A stretch of 64,000 nucleotides of DNA from Brenneria rubrifaciens (GTDB lineage Bacteria > Pseudomonadota > Gammaproteobacteria > Enterobacterales > Enterobacteriaceae). The translations under genes and the position numbers were made by a program. This document shows positions 28,448 to 38,916 of the stretch, one piece after another; within the stretch, counting starts at the first letter, position 1; each line of letters begins with the position of its first letter. The DNA is taken from assembly GCF_005484945.1 (NCBI RefSeq), contig NZ_CP034035.1:3410001-3474000 (forward strand), in the 5' to 3' direction. The notes under the pieces were generated by a model. That model was not told the origin of the DNA and ran no database searches. It saw only the letters and a program-made list of their open reading frames with translations.

Positions 28448-28917
28448 CAGGCATCCTGATTTGACGCAGCGCCTTCACCCTCGGCCTGCTGCTGTAAATA
28501 GTTCATGAACAGCGCGTCAAAGTTTACCGGCGCCAGATTCAACTGCGGGAACGTACCGCGGGATACCTGGCTGGTAATGCATTCACGCGCATAAGGGAAC
28601 AGGATATTCGGGCAATAGGCGCCCAGGCAGTGCGCCAGTTGAGTCCCTTCGATACCCCCTACGGTAAAAATCCCGCCCTGCTGAACTTCACACAAAAACG
28701 CCGTTTCTTCACCCAGAGAGGCCGTTACCGTCACGCGCAGTACAACTTCGTAAATGTCTTCCGCCAGTTGGCTGGACGCGGTATCCAGATCCAGTTTTAC
28801 TTCCGGTTGCCATTCCTGCTGAAATACCTGAGGCGCATTCGGCGCTTCAAAAGAGATATCCTTAGTATAAATACGCTGGATTTGGAAAGACATTTCAGTG
28901 TTGTTTTGCTCAGACAT
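28447..28917 (-). CDS. secB: Protein-export chaperone SecB
   Basis: Cytosolic tetrameric chaperone that keeps precursors unfolded and passes them to SecA. The 156-residue acidic protein matches E. coli SecB ([31 protein letters not shown] near residue 103). It is translationally coupled to gpsA. In E. coli grxC lies just upstream; here only 131 non-coding bases separate secB from yibN. Confidence 0.97.
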   Translation of the reverse strand: MSEQNNTEMSFQIQRIYTKDISFEAPNAPQVFQQEWQPEVKLDLDTASSQLAEDIYEVVLRVTVTASLGEETAFLCEVQQGGIFTVGGIEGTQLAHCLGAYCPNILFPYARECITSQVSRGTFPQLNLAPVNFDALFMNYLQQQAEGEGAASNQDA

Positions 28918-29048
28918 GTTAAATAATACCTTTTGTTAGATTTCCCTGACGTCTTCCCTCGTCACTGAAGGAACGGACGCCTGCACATTACGTCATCTTA
29001 GCACCTATCCCGGCGCTATTGCGCGCGCAGGGATGAGGTGGTGAAACA

Positions 29049-29480
29049 CTATTTTCCACGGACCAAAGGCAGGTTTTCACCGCTCCACCCCGCCAAACCG
29101 TCTTTCAGCACGACGACACGCTCAAACCCGGCTTTCAGCAGATTGTTCGCCGCTTCGCGTGCGGACAAACCATTGGCGCAAACCACGATAACCGGCTGAG
29201 ATTTATGTTTTTCCAACTCACCTACGCTGCCATTTTTAATGTCATTGGGGAGCAGGTTGAATGCGTTGGCGATATGACCGCGGCGGTAGTCATCGCGATT
29301 ACGAATATCGACAACCACGGCATCTTCTTTGTTGATCAGTTGGATCGCTTCGCTGCGAACCACATCCTTCACCTTGGACAATTTACTCTTCACAGTAAGC
29401 ACAATGACGGCAACTAACAGGGCAACCCAGGCCACGCTCAATACAGGGTGCTTGCTAATGAATGGCATAATCTCTTGCAT
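29049..29480 (-). CDS. yibN: Rhodanese-like membrane protein YibN
   Basis: A 143-residue protein with one N-terminal membrane anchor (residues about 10-30, [18 protein letters not shown]) and a rhodanese domain. The active-site loop [13 protein letters not shown] carries the cysteine near residue 101. It is probably an inner-membrane protein facing the cytoplasm. It heads the yibN-secB-gpsA-cysE cluster. Function beyond the fold is not established; sulfur transfer and a role near the membrane insertion machinery are suggestions from the literature. Confidence 0.9.
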   Translation of the reverse strand: MQEIMPFISKHPVLSVAWVALLVAVIVLTVKSKLSKVKDVVRSEAIQLINKEDAVVVDIRNRDDYRRGHIANAFNLLPNDIKNGSVGELEKHKSQPVIVVCANGLSAREAANNLLKAGFERVVVLKDGLAGWSGENLPLVRGK

Positions 29481-29776
29481 GGGGTGTAACGACTCCCGAA
29501 TCAGTTAAGCGATAAAATATAAGGTTCCTGAGTATACCTGCGCGATACCGCAATTACAGCCAGTAAGCCAAGATAGCGTGCTGAATCTGCGGCGTGTTGC
29601 ATAAAAATCACTGCGCAAATGATGTAACTCAACCATTCTATGCGTATACGTTCCCATTTATCTATTATTGATGCATCAGTAGCGCCAATTTCGCGTCCGC
29701 CTTGTCACGTCTGGAAATAGAAATCCGGCAAGAGACAACTGGTAAGCCGCTGTTCATCGTGGAATAATCCATTGCT

Positions 29777-31078
29777 ATGAGTAAAAAAGCGTTATCCGTT
29801 CAGTTGAGAGTGGCATGTAGCGCCTGTAGCCGTTTTTGTGCGTTACAAAAGCTGTTCGCCCGATGCGCCAGCGCGCTCTGCGTCGGCGTTTTGCTATTGC
29901 CCGGCATGAGTTACAGCGCAGACAACCAGCAACAGCTTAAAACGTTGCAGCAGGATATCGCCGAGAAAGAAAAACGCGTTCAATTGCAACAAAAACAGCG
30001 CGGCGCGCTGGTTCAACAGTTGAAAAAACAAGAGCAATCCATCGCGCAATCAAGCCGCCAACTGCGTGAAACGCGTCGTATCCTGTCCGCGTTAGACGAA
30101 GAACTGAACCAGTTGAACGCATCTATCTCCCGGTTACAAACGCAGCACCTTTCCCAGCAGCGTATCCTCTCCGACCAGCTTGATGCAGCGTTCCGTCAGG
30201 GGCAGCACAGTGCGCTTCAACTTATTTTGAGCGGTGAGGAGAGCCAGCGCAGCGAACGCATTCTGGCCTATTTTGGCTATCTGAACGAAGCGCGTCAGAA
30301 ATCCATCCTTGCGTTACAGCAAACGCGTACCGAACTGGCCAGTCAGAGAAAATTGCTGGAGCAAAAACAAGCACAGCAAAATGCGCTGCTGAACGATCAA
30401 CAGCAACAACAGCAGCAACTGGAACAGGCGCAATCCGAGCGAAAGAACACCCTTTCGACGCTGGAGAGTTCGCTGGAAAAAGATCAACAGCAGCTCACGG
30501 AGCTTCGCCAGAACGAAGCCCGGCTGCGCGATCAAATCGCCCGCGCAGAACGCGAAGCCAGGGCAAGGGCCGAGCGGGAAGCGCGCGAAGCGGCCAGGGT
30601 TCGGGAAAAAGAAGAACGGGCCAAACGCAGCGGCGGCAGCTATAAACCGACAGAAAATGAACGCTCTCTGATGGCTCGCACCGGCGGCCTCGGGCGTCCG
30701 TCCGGTCAGGCGGTCTGGCCGGTACGCGGACGTATCGAACATCGCTTTGGCGAACCGCTGCAAGGCGAACTGCGCTGGAAAGGGCTGGTCATCGCCGCAC
30801 CGGAAGGCACTGAAGTCAAAGCCATTGCCGACGGCAATGTCCTGATGGCCGACTGGCTACAAGGCTACGGTCTGGTCGTGGTGGTTCAGCACGGCAAAGG
30901 CGATATGAGTCTGTACGGCTATAACCAAAGCGCATTGGTCTCCGTCGGCGCACAGGTGAAAGCCGGTCAACCCATTGCCCTCGTCGGAACCAGTGGCGGA
31001 CAAAGCCAGCCTGCGCTTTATTTTGAAATTCGCCGCCAGGGTCAGGCGGTCAATCCACAACCTTGGATGGGAAGATAG
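29777..31078 (+). CDS. envC: Murein hydrolase activator EnvC
   Basis: Periplasmic activator of the amidases AmiA and AmiB in septal peptidoglycan splitting. The 433-residue product has an N-terminal export signal (hydrophobic stretch about residues 35-47), long Gln/Glu/Arg-rich coiled coils (about 55-280), and a C-terminal LytM domain (WPVRGRIEHRFGEPL, then GLVVVVQHGKGDMSLYGYN). As in E. coli EnvC, the LytM zinc ligands are degenerate, so it regulates and does not cleave. It is immediately upstream of yibQ. The usual upstream neighbour gpmM is absent. Confidence 0.95.
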   Translation: MSKKALSVQLRVACSACSRFCALQKLFARCASALCVGVLLLPGMSYSADNQQQLKTLQQDIAEKEKRVQLQQKQRGALVQQLKKQEQSIAQSSRQLRETRRILSALDEELNQLNASISRLQTQHLSQQRILSDQLDAAFRQGQHSALQLILSGEESQRSERILAYFGYLNEARQKSILALQQTRTELASQRKLLEQKQAQQNALLNDQQQQQQQLEQAQSERKNTLSTLESSLEKDQQQLTELRQNEARLRDQIARAEREARARAEREAREAARVREKEERAKRSGGSYKPTENERSLMARTGGLGRPSGQAVWPVRGRIEHRFGEPLQGELRWKGLVIAAPEGTEVKAIADGNVLMADWLQGYGLVVVVQHGKGDMSLYGYNQSALVSVGAQVKAGQPIALVGTSGGQSQPALYFEIRRQGQAVNPQPWMGR

Positions 31079-31080
31079 TC

Positions 31081-32040
31081 TTGTCTTATTTGAAACCCCA
31101 ATATCTCTACGCTCTCGGTCTGCTGACACTCTCCCCTTTTGCGCTGGCCGGGAAACTGTCCATTGTCATCGATGACTTCGGCTATCGCCCTCATAACGAC
31201 AATCAGGTTCTGGCGATGCCGACGGCGATTTCGATCGCCGTCCTGCCCAATGCGCCTTATGCTGGAGAAATGGCCGCTAAAGCCCATAAACAGGGGCGAG
31301 AGGTTCTGATTCATCTGCCTATGGCTCCGATGAGCAAGCAGCCGCTGGAACGCGATACGCTACACCCGGAAATGAGCAGCGAAGAGATCCAGCGCATTAT
31401 CCGCCAGTCAGTCAACAACGTGCCTTACGCCGCAGGGTTGAACAACCACATGGGCAGCGCGATGACGGCCAGTCTGCCGGGCATGCGGAAAGTGATGCAG
31501 GCGATGAGCGCCTACCCGCTCTATTTTCTCGACAGTATGACGATCGCCAGCAGCAAAACCAGTCAGGCCGCCGCCGGAACCGGCATCAAAGTCATCAAGC
31601 GCAGAGTGTTCCTGGACGATACGCAAAACGAAGCCGATATCCGTAAACAGTTTAACCGCGCGGTGCAGATAGCCAGACGCAGCGGTTCCGCGATTGCCAT
31701 CGGGCATCCGCATCCTTCAACCATCAAAGTGTTACAACAGATGCTGCCGGCGCTGGAGCCGGATATTGTTTTAGTGCGCCCCAGTCAGTTGCTGAACGAA
31801 CCAGCCCGGCATGATGAGCCGCTGCCTCCGTCGGAGGCGCCGAAGCAGGTCAAACCGTCTAAACCGTTCCGGGGAGTATCGCAATGTCTGGCGAAACGGC
31901 CGCCGGAACCGGTGAAGAATGATGCCATCTTCAAACTGGTCAGCAGCAGCATTCGCGAAAGCGCCGCCGCCACGTTCATCAAACGGCGTTGGCAGACCTG
32001 GGTAGCGCCAGCGGAAACCGATGAGAAAAAACAGCCGTAA
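31081..32040 (+). CDS. yibQ: Divergent polysaccharide deacetylase YibQ
   Basis: Periplasmic protein with a signal peptide (YLKPQYLYALGLLTLSPFALA) and a divergent polysaccharide deacetylase (NodB-like) fold: VIDDFGYRPHNDNQVL, EVLIHLPMAPMSKQPLE, NNHMGSAMT and AIGHPHPSTI match E. coli YibQ. The start is uncertain. A TTG at 31081 directly after the envC stop, with GGAAG upstream, gives a good signal peptide; an in-frame ATG at 31063 would overlap envC by 16 bases. Enzymatic activity is unproven in the family. Confidence 0.88.
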   Translation: MSYLKPQYLYALGLLTLSPFALAGKLSIVIDDFGYRPHNDNQVLAMPTAISIAVLPNAPYAGEMAAKAHKQGREVLIHLPMAPMSKQPLERDTLHPEMSSEEIQRIIRQSVNNVPYAAGLNNHMGSAMTASLPGMRKVMQAMSAYPLYFLDSMTIASSKTSQAAAGTGIKVIKRRVFLDDTQNEADIRKQFNRAVQIARRSGSAIAIGHPHPSTIKVLQQMLPALEPDIVLVRPSQLLNEPARHDEPLPPSEAPKQVKPSKPFRGVSQCLAKRPPEPVKNDAIFKLVSSSIRESAAATFIKRRWQTWVAPAETDEKKQP

Positions 32041-32218
32041 TCTTCAGAGGGCCCCGGCCCCTATCTCTTTCATAGCCTGTGTTTGCCGCCAATCACAGGC
32101 GCAGATCCAGGGATAAAGCAACACCAGGCTGCTTGCCCTAAAATGAAATGCTATTATAGCGATTATAAAGAGTGTGAGGCGCGGTGTCTCACCAGCAAGA
32201 TCAACAAGGGTAGATCCC

Positions 32219-33151
32219 ATGATTATCGTTACTGGCGGCGCCGGTTTCATCGGCAGCAATATCGTAAAAGCACTGAATGACACTGGCTATCGGGATATTT
32301 TGGTTGTCGATAACCTGAAAAACGGCACGAAATTCGTCAATCTGGTGGATTTGGATATCACCGATTATATGGATAAAGAAGATTTCATTGCCAGCATCGT
32401 TGCCGGTGACGATCTGGGCGATATCGATGCCGTGTTCCATGAAGGCGCCTGCTCATCCACCACCGAGTGGGACGGCAAGTATATGATGGAAAACAACTAT
32501 CAATACTCCAAAGACATCCTGCACTATTGCCTCGACCGCAGCGTTCCTTTCCTGTACGCCTCTTCAGCCGCCACCTATGGCGGGCGCAACGATAACTTCA
32601 TCGAAGCGCGTCAATACGAACAGCCGCTGAATGTCTATGGCTACTCCAAGTTCCTGTTCGATCAATACGTACGCGAAATACTGCCGCAGGCGGAATCGCA
32701 AATCTGCGGCTTCCGTTATTTCAACGTCTACGGGCCGCGTGAAGGTCATAAAGGCAGTATGGCGAGCGTCGCGTTTCACCTGAATAACCAGATCAATCAG
32801 GGTGAAAATCCGAAACTATTCGCCGGCAGCGAAAACTTCAAACGTGATTTTATCTATGTCGGCGATGTCGCCGCGGTCAATCTGTGGTTCTGGCAAAACG
32901 GCGTCTCCGGTATATTCAACTGCGGCACCGGCCGGGCGGAATCTTTCCAGGCCGTTGCGGATGCGACGCTGGACTTCCACAAAAAAGGCCGCGTGGAATA
33001 CATCGAATTCCCGGAAAAACTCAAAGGGCGCTATCAGGCTTATACACAGGCAGACCTGACCAATCTCCGTGCGGCAGGCTACGACAAACCGTTTAAAACC
33101 GTTGCCGAAGGCGTCGCTGAATACATGACCTGGTTAAACCGTTCTGTTTAA
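32219..33151 (+). CDS. hldD: ADP-glyceromanno-heptose 6-epimerase
   Basis: Converts ADP-D-glycero-D-manno-heptose to the L-glycero form used for the LPS inner core. The 310-residue extended SDR protein has an N-terminal NADP-binding [19 protein letters not shown] and the catalytic YxxxK motif YGYSKFLFD near residue 140. The chosen ATG is preceded by AAGGG; a 15-codon upstream extension lacks family similarity. It starts hldD-waaF-waaC-waaL. The E. coli neighbours tdh and kbl are missing between yibQ and hldD. Confidence 0.97.
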   Translation: MIIVTGGAGFIGSNIVKALNDTGYRDILVVDNLKNGTKFVNLVDLDITDYMDKEDFIASIVAGDDLGDIDAVFHEGACSSTTEWDGKYMMENNYQYSKDILHYCLDRSVPFLYASSAATYGGRNDNFIEARQYEQPLNVYGYSKFLFDQYVREILPQAESQICGFRYFNVYGPREGHKGSMASVAFHLNNQINQGENPKLFAGSENFKRDFIYVGDVAAVNLWFWQNGVSGIFNCGTGRAESFQAVADATLDFHKKGRVEYIEFPEKLKGRYQAYTQADLTNLRAAGYDKPFKTVAEGVAEYMTWLNRSV

Positions 33152-33189
33152 TCGGACAAGGAATAGATAAGCGCGATGAAAACAGCATG

Positions 33190-34242
33190 ATGAAAATCCT
33201 GGTCATCGGCCCTTCATGGGTAGGCGATATGATGATGTCGCATAGTCTCTATCGCACGCTGAAGGCTGAACATCCGCAAGCGGTCATCGACGTGATGGCG
33301 CCAGCCTGGTGCCGCCCTCTGCTGGCCCGCATGCCGGAAGTCAATCAGGCGCTGGCCATGCCGCTGGGACATGGGGCGCTGGCGTTAGGCGAACGCCGTC
33401 GGCTCGGCCTCTCACTGCGTGAAGCCCGTTACGATCGCGCTTACGTGTTGCCCAATTCGTTTAAATCCGCACTGGTGCCATTTTTCGCCAATATTCCACA
33501 ACGCACCGGGTGGCGTGGTGAAATGCGTTACGGCCTGCTGAATGATATCCGGGTTTTGGATAAAGCCGCCTTCCCGTTGATGGTGCAGCGCTATGTGGCG
33601 CTGGCCTATGAACGAGGCCGCCTGCGTAACGCGCAGGATCTGCCGCGGCCGTTATTGTGGCCGCGGCTACAGGTCAGCCACACTGAAATCACCGATATAA
33701 CAACAAGCTTTGGTCTGAATAGCTTACGCCCGATGATTGGCTTTTGCCCCGGCGCGGAATTCGGCCCGGCCAAACGCTGGCCGCATTATCACTATGCTGC
33801 TCTGGCGCAATCGCTGATTGAAAGAGGCTATCAGGTTGCCCTGTTCGGCTCAGCCAAAGATCGGCTGGCAGGCGACGATATTATTCAGGCGCTGACGAAA
33901 GGCGCGCGGCCCCATTGCGCTAATCTGGCCGGGCAAACCTCGCTGGAACAGGCGGTCGTGTTAATCGCCGCCTGCCACGCCGTCGTCAGTAATGATTCCG
34001 GGTTAATGCATGTCGCCGCTGCGCTCAATCGCCCGCTCATTGCCCTTTACGGGCCAAGCAGCCCGGACTTCACCCCGCCCTTGTCGAATCAGGCGGAAGT
34101 CATTCGCTTGATTACCGGTTACCACCGGGTGCGCAAGGGGGATGCGGAGCAAGGATACCATCAAAGTTTGATCGACATTCAGCCCGATCGCGTCCTCACC
34201 GCGCTGGAAAAATACCTGACCCCACCGGGAGAAAACGCATGA
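33190..34242 (+). CDS. waaF: ADP-heptose:LPS heptosyltransferase II
   Basis: GT9 enzyme that adds the second heptose to the LPS inner core at the inner membrane's cytoplasmic face. The roughly 350-residue product matches E. coli WaaF (MKILVIGPSWVGDMMMSHSL; FCPGAEFGPAKRWP near residue 183; VSNDSGLMHVAAALNRP near 268). The start corresponds to the second of two adjacent ATGs. It overlaps waaC by 4 bases (ATGA), indicating coupling. Confidence 0.97.
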   Translation: MKILVIGPSWVGDMMMSHSLYRTLKAEHPQAVIDVMAPAWCRPLLARMPEVNQALAMPLGHGALALGERRRLGLSLREARYDRAYVLPNSFKSALVPFFANIPQRTGWRGEMRYGLLNDIRVLDKAAFPLMVQRYVALAYERGRLRNAQDLPRPLLWPRLQVSHTEITDITTSFGLNSLRPMIGFCPGAEFGPAKRWPHYHYAALAQSLIERGYQVALFGSAKDRLAGDDIIQALTKGARPHCANLAGQTSLEQAVVLIAACHAVVSNDSGLMHVAAALNRPLIALYGPSSPDFTPPLSNQAEVIRLITGYHRVRKGDAEQGYHQSLIDIQPDRVLTALEKYLTPPGENA

Positions 34243-35222
34243 GGGTGTTGATCATCAAAACATCTTCCATGGGCGATGTGCTTCACACACTACCTGCCCT
34301 GACGGATGCCATGCATATCATCCCCGGCATCCAGTTCGACTGGGCGGTAGAAGAAGGATTTGCCCAAATCCCCAGTTGGCACCCGGCAGTGGCACGCGTC
34401 ATCCCGGTGGCCATCAGGCGCTGGAGAAAAAGCTGGTTCAGCGCCGCCACCAGACGAGAGCGGGCCGCTTTCAGGCAGCAACTGCTTGCCAAACGTTACG
34501 ACGCGGTGATTGACGCGCAGGGGCTGATAAAAAGCGCCGCGCTGATAACACGTCTGGCCCGCGGAAAAAAACACGGGCTGGATTACAAAAGTGCCCGTGA
34601 GCCGCTGGCGAGCTGGTTCTATAACTATCGGCACGCTATCAGCCGTCAGTTGCACGCGGTGGAACGCGTACGAGAACTGTTCGCGGCCAGCCTGCGCTAC
34701 AGGAAACCGGCCGAACGCGGCGATTACGCAATTGCCGCCCGCTTTCTTTCCCCATTACCCGCGGATGCTAATCAATATCTGGTTTTTCTCCACGCCACGA
34801 CCCGGGATGAAAAACATTGGCCGGAACCTCACTGGCGCGAACTGATTTCTCTGCTGCAAACCAGCGGCCTTCAGATCAAGCTTCCGTGGGGCGCGGAGCA
34901 TGAGCATCAGCGAGCGGTGCGTCTGGCGGAAGGTTTTTCCCACGTCGAGGTGTTGCCGCGTTTAACGCTACAGCAGGTCGCGGAGGTGCTGGCTGGCGCG
35001 AAAGCCGTCGTATCCGTCGATACGGGGCTGAGCCATTTAACGGCCGCGCTGAATCGCCCCAATATCACCTTGTATGGCCCGACCGATCCAGGATTAATCG
35101 GGGGGTACGGGTTAAATCAGGTGGCGGAACTGTCTGAAAATCATCAAATGATGGCGATTCCCCCGGGGGAAATCCGGCGGAAATTGGATCAGGTGATAAA
35201 ATTAACAACATCAGGCGAGTAA
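34239..35222 (+). CDS. waaC: ADP-heptose:LPS heptosyltransferase I
   Basis: GT9 enzyme that attaches the first heptose to Kdo2-lipid A. The 327-residue protein starts [20 protein letters not shown] as WaaC does, has the acceptor loop with the DAQGLIKSA motif near residue 92 and the donor site [16 protein letters not shown] near 265. Its ATG lies inside the last codons of waaF, and waaL follows closely. Confidence 0.97.
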
Positions 35223-35251
35223 TCCCGCTCTCCCACTATTTGAATAAATAC

Positions 35252-36505
35252 ATGATCAATGAATTAAGATTTGATCTGGAAAATCCTTCCGGCATCAGCA
35301 CAACGCTCGCCTCTTATGCCATCTTCCCCGGCTGTTTACTCACGTTAGGCGTCATGCCGTTTAGCACCATTATTGCCGGGTTGATTTTCTATTTAACCGG
35401 ATCGCTGTCGGTTTTTTACGTGATGACGCACCTAAAAACCATCCTGGCGGCCAAACGGCTTCTGGCGATCCCGCTGTGCCTGCTGGTTCTTGGACTGACC
35501 AACCTTATCTGGTATCACCAATACTATCAGCCGGAAAATCTCTTCCCCGCGGTCTACAATGCTTATCGGACTGCCGCCCATGCCTGCATTCTGGGCGCAT
35601 TCATCTTGCTGACGACGCTGCATATCACCCATGAGAAACAGGGATTTCAGCTCCCCGGCATCATAGCGATCAGCGCACTGACGCTGGGCTACGCCTTTTA
35701 CCAATCCTTGTTTAGCGGCATGCACCGTATAGGGCTGATATTTGGACAGGCAACCAGCGCCGCCTACTTTCTCACGTTTATCGGCGCGCTGAGCGCACAG
35801 GCGCTGCTCAGACTCAACTCACGTTATAAATACCATCTCTATCTGGCTCACTTCTTACTGGTCACCATTGCCATCATTTTGACAGAAACGCGCGCGGCGA
35901 TTTTTGTCTATCCCATTGTCGGCGCCATGATCCTGTTATCGGAAGTCCGTCACAATAAGCGTTTGCTCATCAAAGCGTTCCTGGGCTCGGTCATGACCAT
36001 CCTGCTGTGTTCGTTGCTCTTTCACGACACAATAAACAAACGAACCGACGACCTGCTGAACGATGTACGCAACTACAGCATGAATAACAGCAAAACATCG
36101 GTTGGCGCGCGCATCGCCATGTATCAATCGGGGATTGAAGCGGGGAAAGAGGTGCCGCTCGGGCAATCCGCCGAGCAGCGTTCAGCACATATTACCGCGC
36201 TGGCGGAGCAAAAACCTGTTTTAAGCGGGGCGGTAGCCTACCTGAACAACCATCTGCACAACGAATTGATTGACGCGTTTTCCATCAAAGGGTTACCAGG
36301 CGTACTGATCCTGGTGATGCTATATGCGGCGCTGCTCTATTTCTCGTTTTTCGTTCTGCGCAGTCATCTCTCAGCCGCGCTCCTGTTTGCCCTGCTGATG
36401 TATGGACTCAGCGACGTGATTTTGTATTCACGAGATATGCTCATGGCCTGGCTCATCGCATTCTGCCTCGGAACAACATTAACCGGCAGATGGCTGAAAC
36501 AGTAA
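35252..36505 (+). CDS. waaL: O-antigen ligase family membrane protein
   Basis: Polytopic inner-membrane protein of about 417 residues with roughly ten hydrophobic segments and a large periplasmic loop after [13 protein letters not shown] (Wzy_C/WaaL-type ligase signature with conserved arginine). It should join undecaprenyl-linked O-antigen to the lipid A core. The gene follows waaC, a common WaaL location. Sequence conservation is low in this family, so the role rests on topology and context. The start could also be a TTG at 35240; neither has a strong ribosome-binding site. Confidence 0.85.
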
Positions 36506-36622
36506 TTTTGCATGATACGTTATGACGTATCATTTATCTCTGTGAGAGAGGATCAGGTTTTAGTACCATATCGGGATAAAATGGCGCATGCCCAACGGTT
36601 GTGCCGCCCTGCTAGGTCATTT

Positions 36623-36660
36623 CAGTCCACTGGTAGCTGTCGAGCCAGGGGCGGTAGCGT
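36623..36660 (+). promoter_or_regulatory. JUMPstart element with ops site (RfaH)
   Basis: Bases 36623-36660 closely match the JUMPstart consensus found before LPS and capsule operons. They end in the ops element GGCGGTAGCGT at 36650-36660, where RfaH is loaded onto paused RNA polymerase. It lies 33 bases before waaQ, so the waaQ operon should need RfaH for full-length transcription. Confidence 0.93.
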
Positions 36661-36692
36661 TTTTATAGCCGACAGCCATTTAAGGAACGCGA

Positions 36693-37775
36693 GTGAGTCA
36701 AAAAGCCCTTCCCTGTCATCGGATTTTGGTCGTGAAATTGCGCTTTCATGGCGATATGCTGCTCACCACACCGCTCATCAGCACACTAAAAACCCATTAT
36801 CCTGATGCAAAGATCGATGTTCTGCTGTACGAAGACACTCGCCCCATTCTCTCGAAAAACCCTGACATTCACCGGCTCTACGGCTTAAAAAGAAAAACGG
36901 CGACCTTGCCGGAAAAAATAAAAGAATTCGTCACGATACGGAAATCCCTTAAGCAGAATCATTACGATTTGATCGTCAATCTGGCCGACCAGTGGCCCGT
37001 GGCGCTGTTAATTAGCTCGTTGGGAAGCCGAAGCATTGCCGTAGACCGCGGCGATCGTCTTAAAGGAAAACTTTGGCGTTCATTTTTCAGTGATTGCGTG
37101 CGTCCGCAGGGTGAGCACATCATCGAACAAAACCGTTCGATGCTCTCCCCACTAGCGCTGCCCGCAACGCAACAACAAGACCGTATGTCGCTTTATTACG
37201 GTCAGGAAGATGCCGAACAGATTTTCGGTTTACATCCGCATCTACGGGAACAGCCATACGTCGTTATCCAGCCGACGGCCAGACAGCTTTTCAAATGCTG
37301 GGATAATGAAAAATTCGCTCAGGTTATTGATCATCTTAAAGAAAATGGGTTAGACGTCATACTGACCTGCGGCCCCTCGCAGAGCGATCTCGACATTGTC
37401 CACGACATTCACGCCCGGTGCGGGCATAAACCAGACATCACTTTCGCCGGTAAAACCCGCTTTTTGGAGCTGGCCGCGTTAATCGACAACGCAGCGCTTT
37501 ATATTGGCGTCGATTCCGCCCCGATGCACATGGCGGCAGCGTTGAACACGCCTGCCGTGTGCCTGTTCGGTCCCACAGACCACAAGAAATGGCGGCCCTG
37601 GTCGGATAACAGCATCGTCATCTGGGCAGGAGACTATCAGGCGATGCCGGAAAGACGGCATCTCGATCGAAACCGGAAATATCTCGCCTGTATCCCCTCC
37701 CAGGACGTGATTCGGGCTGCGGAAACCCTGCTTGCCGAGCATGATGGCCGCCCGCCGCGCGCTGGCGGGAAATAA
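36693..37775 (+). CDS. waaQ: LPS heptosyltransferase III
   Basis: GT9 enzyme that adds the branch heptose (HepIII) to HepII of the core. The 360-residue product has RILVVKLRFHGDMLLTTPLI at the N-terminus and PTARQLFKCWDNEKFAQVI and GVDSAPMHMAAALNTP in the donor domain, all typical of WaaQ. The start is GTG with AAGGA upstream. It is the first gene after the JUMPstart element and lies 10 bases before waaG. Confidence 0.95.
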   Translation: MSQKALPCHRILVVKLRFHGDMLLTTPLISTLKTHYPDAKIDVLLYEDTRPILSKNPDIHRLYGLKRKTATLPEKIKEFVTIRKSLKQNHYDLIVNLADQWPVALLISSLGSRSIAVDRGDRLKGKLWRSFFSDCVRPQGEHIIEQNRSMLSPLALPATQQQDRMSLYYGQEDAEQIFGLHPHLREQPYVVIQPTARQLFKCWDNEKFAQVIDHLKENGLDVILTCGPSQSDLDIVHDIHARCGHKPDITFAGKTRFLELAALIDNAALYIGVDSAPMHMAAALNTPAVCLFGPTDHKKWRPWSDNSIVIWAGDYQAMPERRHLDRNRKYLACIPSQDVIRAAETLLAEHDGRPPRAGGK

Positions 37776-37785
37776 GGAATCGCCG

Positions 37786-38907
37786 ATGAACATTGCCATC
37801 TGCCTGTATAAATATTTTCCCTTTGGCGGGCTACAACGCGACTTTTTCAGCATTGCCCAAGCCTGCGTCAATCAGGGGCAGCATGTCCGCGTTTATGTGC
37901 TGTCATGGCAGGGTGAAAAACCGGATAATCTTGAGATTATCCTCGTACCCGCATCCGGCATGAGCAACCATCTGCGTAACCAGCGCTATGCCGCATGGGT
38001 TCAACGCCATCTTCAACAGCATCCTGTCGATCGTGTTGTTGGCTTTAATAAAATGCCGGGGCTGGATTTCTACTATGCCGCCGATGTTTGCTATGCGGAG
38101 AAAGTCGAGCGGGAGAGAGGATTCCTCTACCGTTTGACGCCCCGCTACAAGCATTATGCAGCCTTTGAGAAAGCGGTATTCGAGCGCGGCAGTCACACCA
38201 AAATGCTGATGCTGACGCAGCGCCAGATTGCGGACTTCAAAAAACATTACGACACGCAAGATGAGCGCTTCTTCATCCTGCCGCCGGGCATCGCCCTAAA
38301 CAGAAAATACGATCGCCAGGCGCCTGATGGCCGACAGAGATTCCGTCACGCACAAGGTATCGATGAAAAAGCCGTTGTTCTGCTTCAAGTGGGTTCCGAT
38401 TTCAAACGTAAAGGCGTTGAGCGCAGCATTCTGGCCATCGCCAGCCTGCCAGAGACGCTTCGCCGGAAGCTGATTTTTCTGGTTGTCGGGCAGGATAATC
38501 CCGAACGTTACCGGTCATTGGCCCACCGATCGGGGGTTGAGGAAAACGTGCGTTTTTTCGCTGGACGCGATGATATTCCAGATTTCATGGCCGCCGCCGA
38601 TCTGCTGATGCATCCGGCCCATCAGGAAGCCGCGGGAATCGTTCTGCTTGAAGCGATTACCGCCGGGTTACCGGTGATGGTCACCGATGTGTGTGGCTAT
38701 GCCTTCTATATCGACAAGGCGCAGGCAGGGTGCGTCATCCCCTCGCCGTATTGTCAGGCATCGTTGAACACGCCGTTGCGAGCGGCGCTGAGTCAGCCGG
38801 AGACATTGCCGCGCTGGTCGGAAAATGCCCGGCATTTCGCCGATACCGAAGATTTATACAGCCTGCCGGAGAAAGCAGCGATGCTGATTTCAGGTGGTCA
38901 TGAGTGA
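37786..38907 (+). CDS. waaG: LPS core glucosyltransferase I
   Basis: GT4 enzyme that transfers the first outer-core glucose to HepII, working at the membrane surface. The 373-residue product starts MNIAICLYKYFPFGGLQRDF like WaaG and has the GT-B donor-site segments VGSDFKRKGVERS near residue 205 and HPAHQEAAGIVLLEAITAGLPV (E-x7-E motif) near 280. An 18-codon upstream extension overlapping waaQ is rejected because it lacks family similarity. It sits between waaQ and waaP in the usual order. Confidence 0.96.
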   Translation: MNIAICLYKYFPFGGLQRDFFSIAQACVNQGQHVRVYVLSWQGEKPDNLEIILVPASGMSNHLRNQRYAAWVQRHLQQHPVDRVVGFNKMPGLDFYYAADVCYAEKVERERGFLYRLTPRYKHYAAFEKAVFERGSHTKMLMLTQRQIADFKKHYDTQDERFFILPPGIALNRKYDRQAPDGRQRFRHAQGIDEKAVVLLQVGSDFKRKGVERSILAIASLPETLRRKLIFLVVGQDNPERYRSLAHRSGVEENVRFFAGRDDIPDFMAAADLLMHPAHQEAAGIVLLEAITAGLPVMVTDVCGYAFYIDKAQAGCVIPSPYCQASLNTPLRAALSQPETLPRWSENARHFADTEDLYSLPEKAAMLISGGHE

Positions 38908-38916
38908 ATGAACAGC

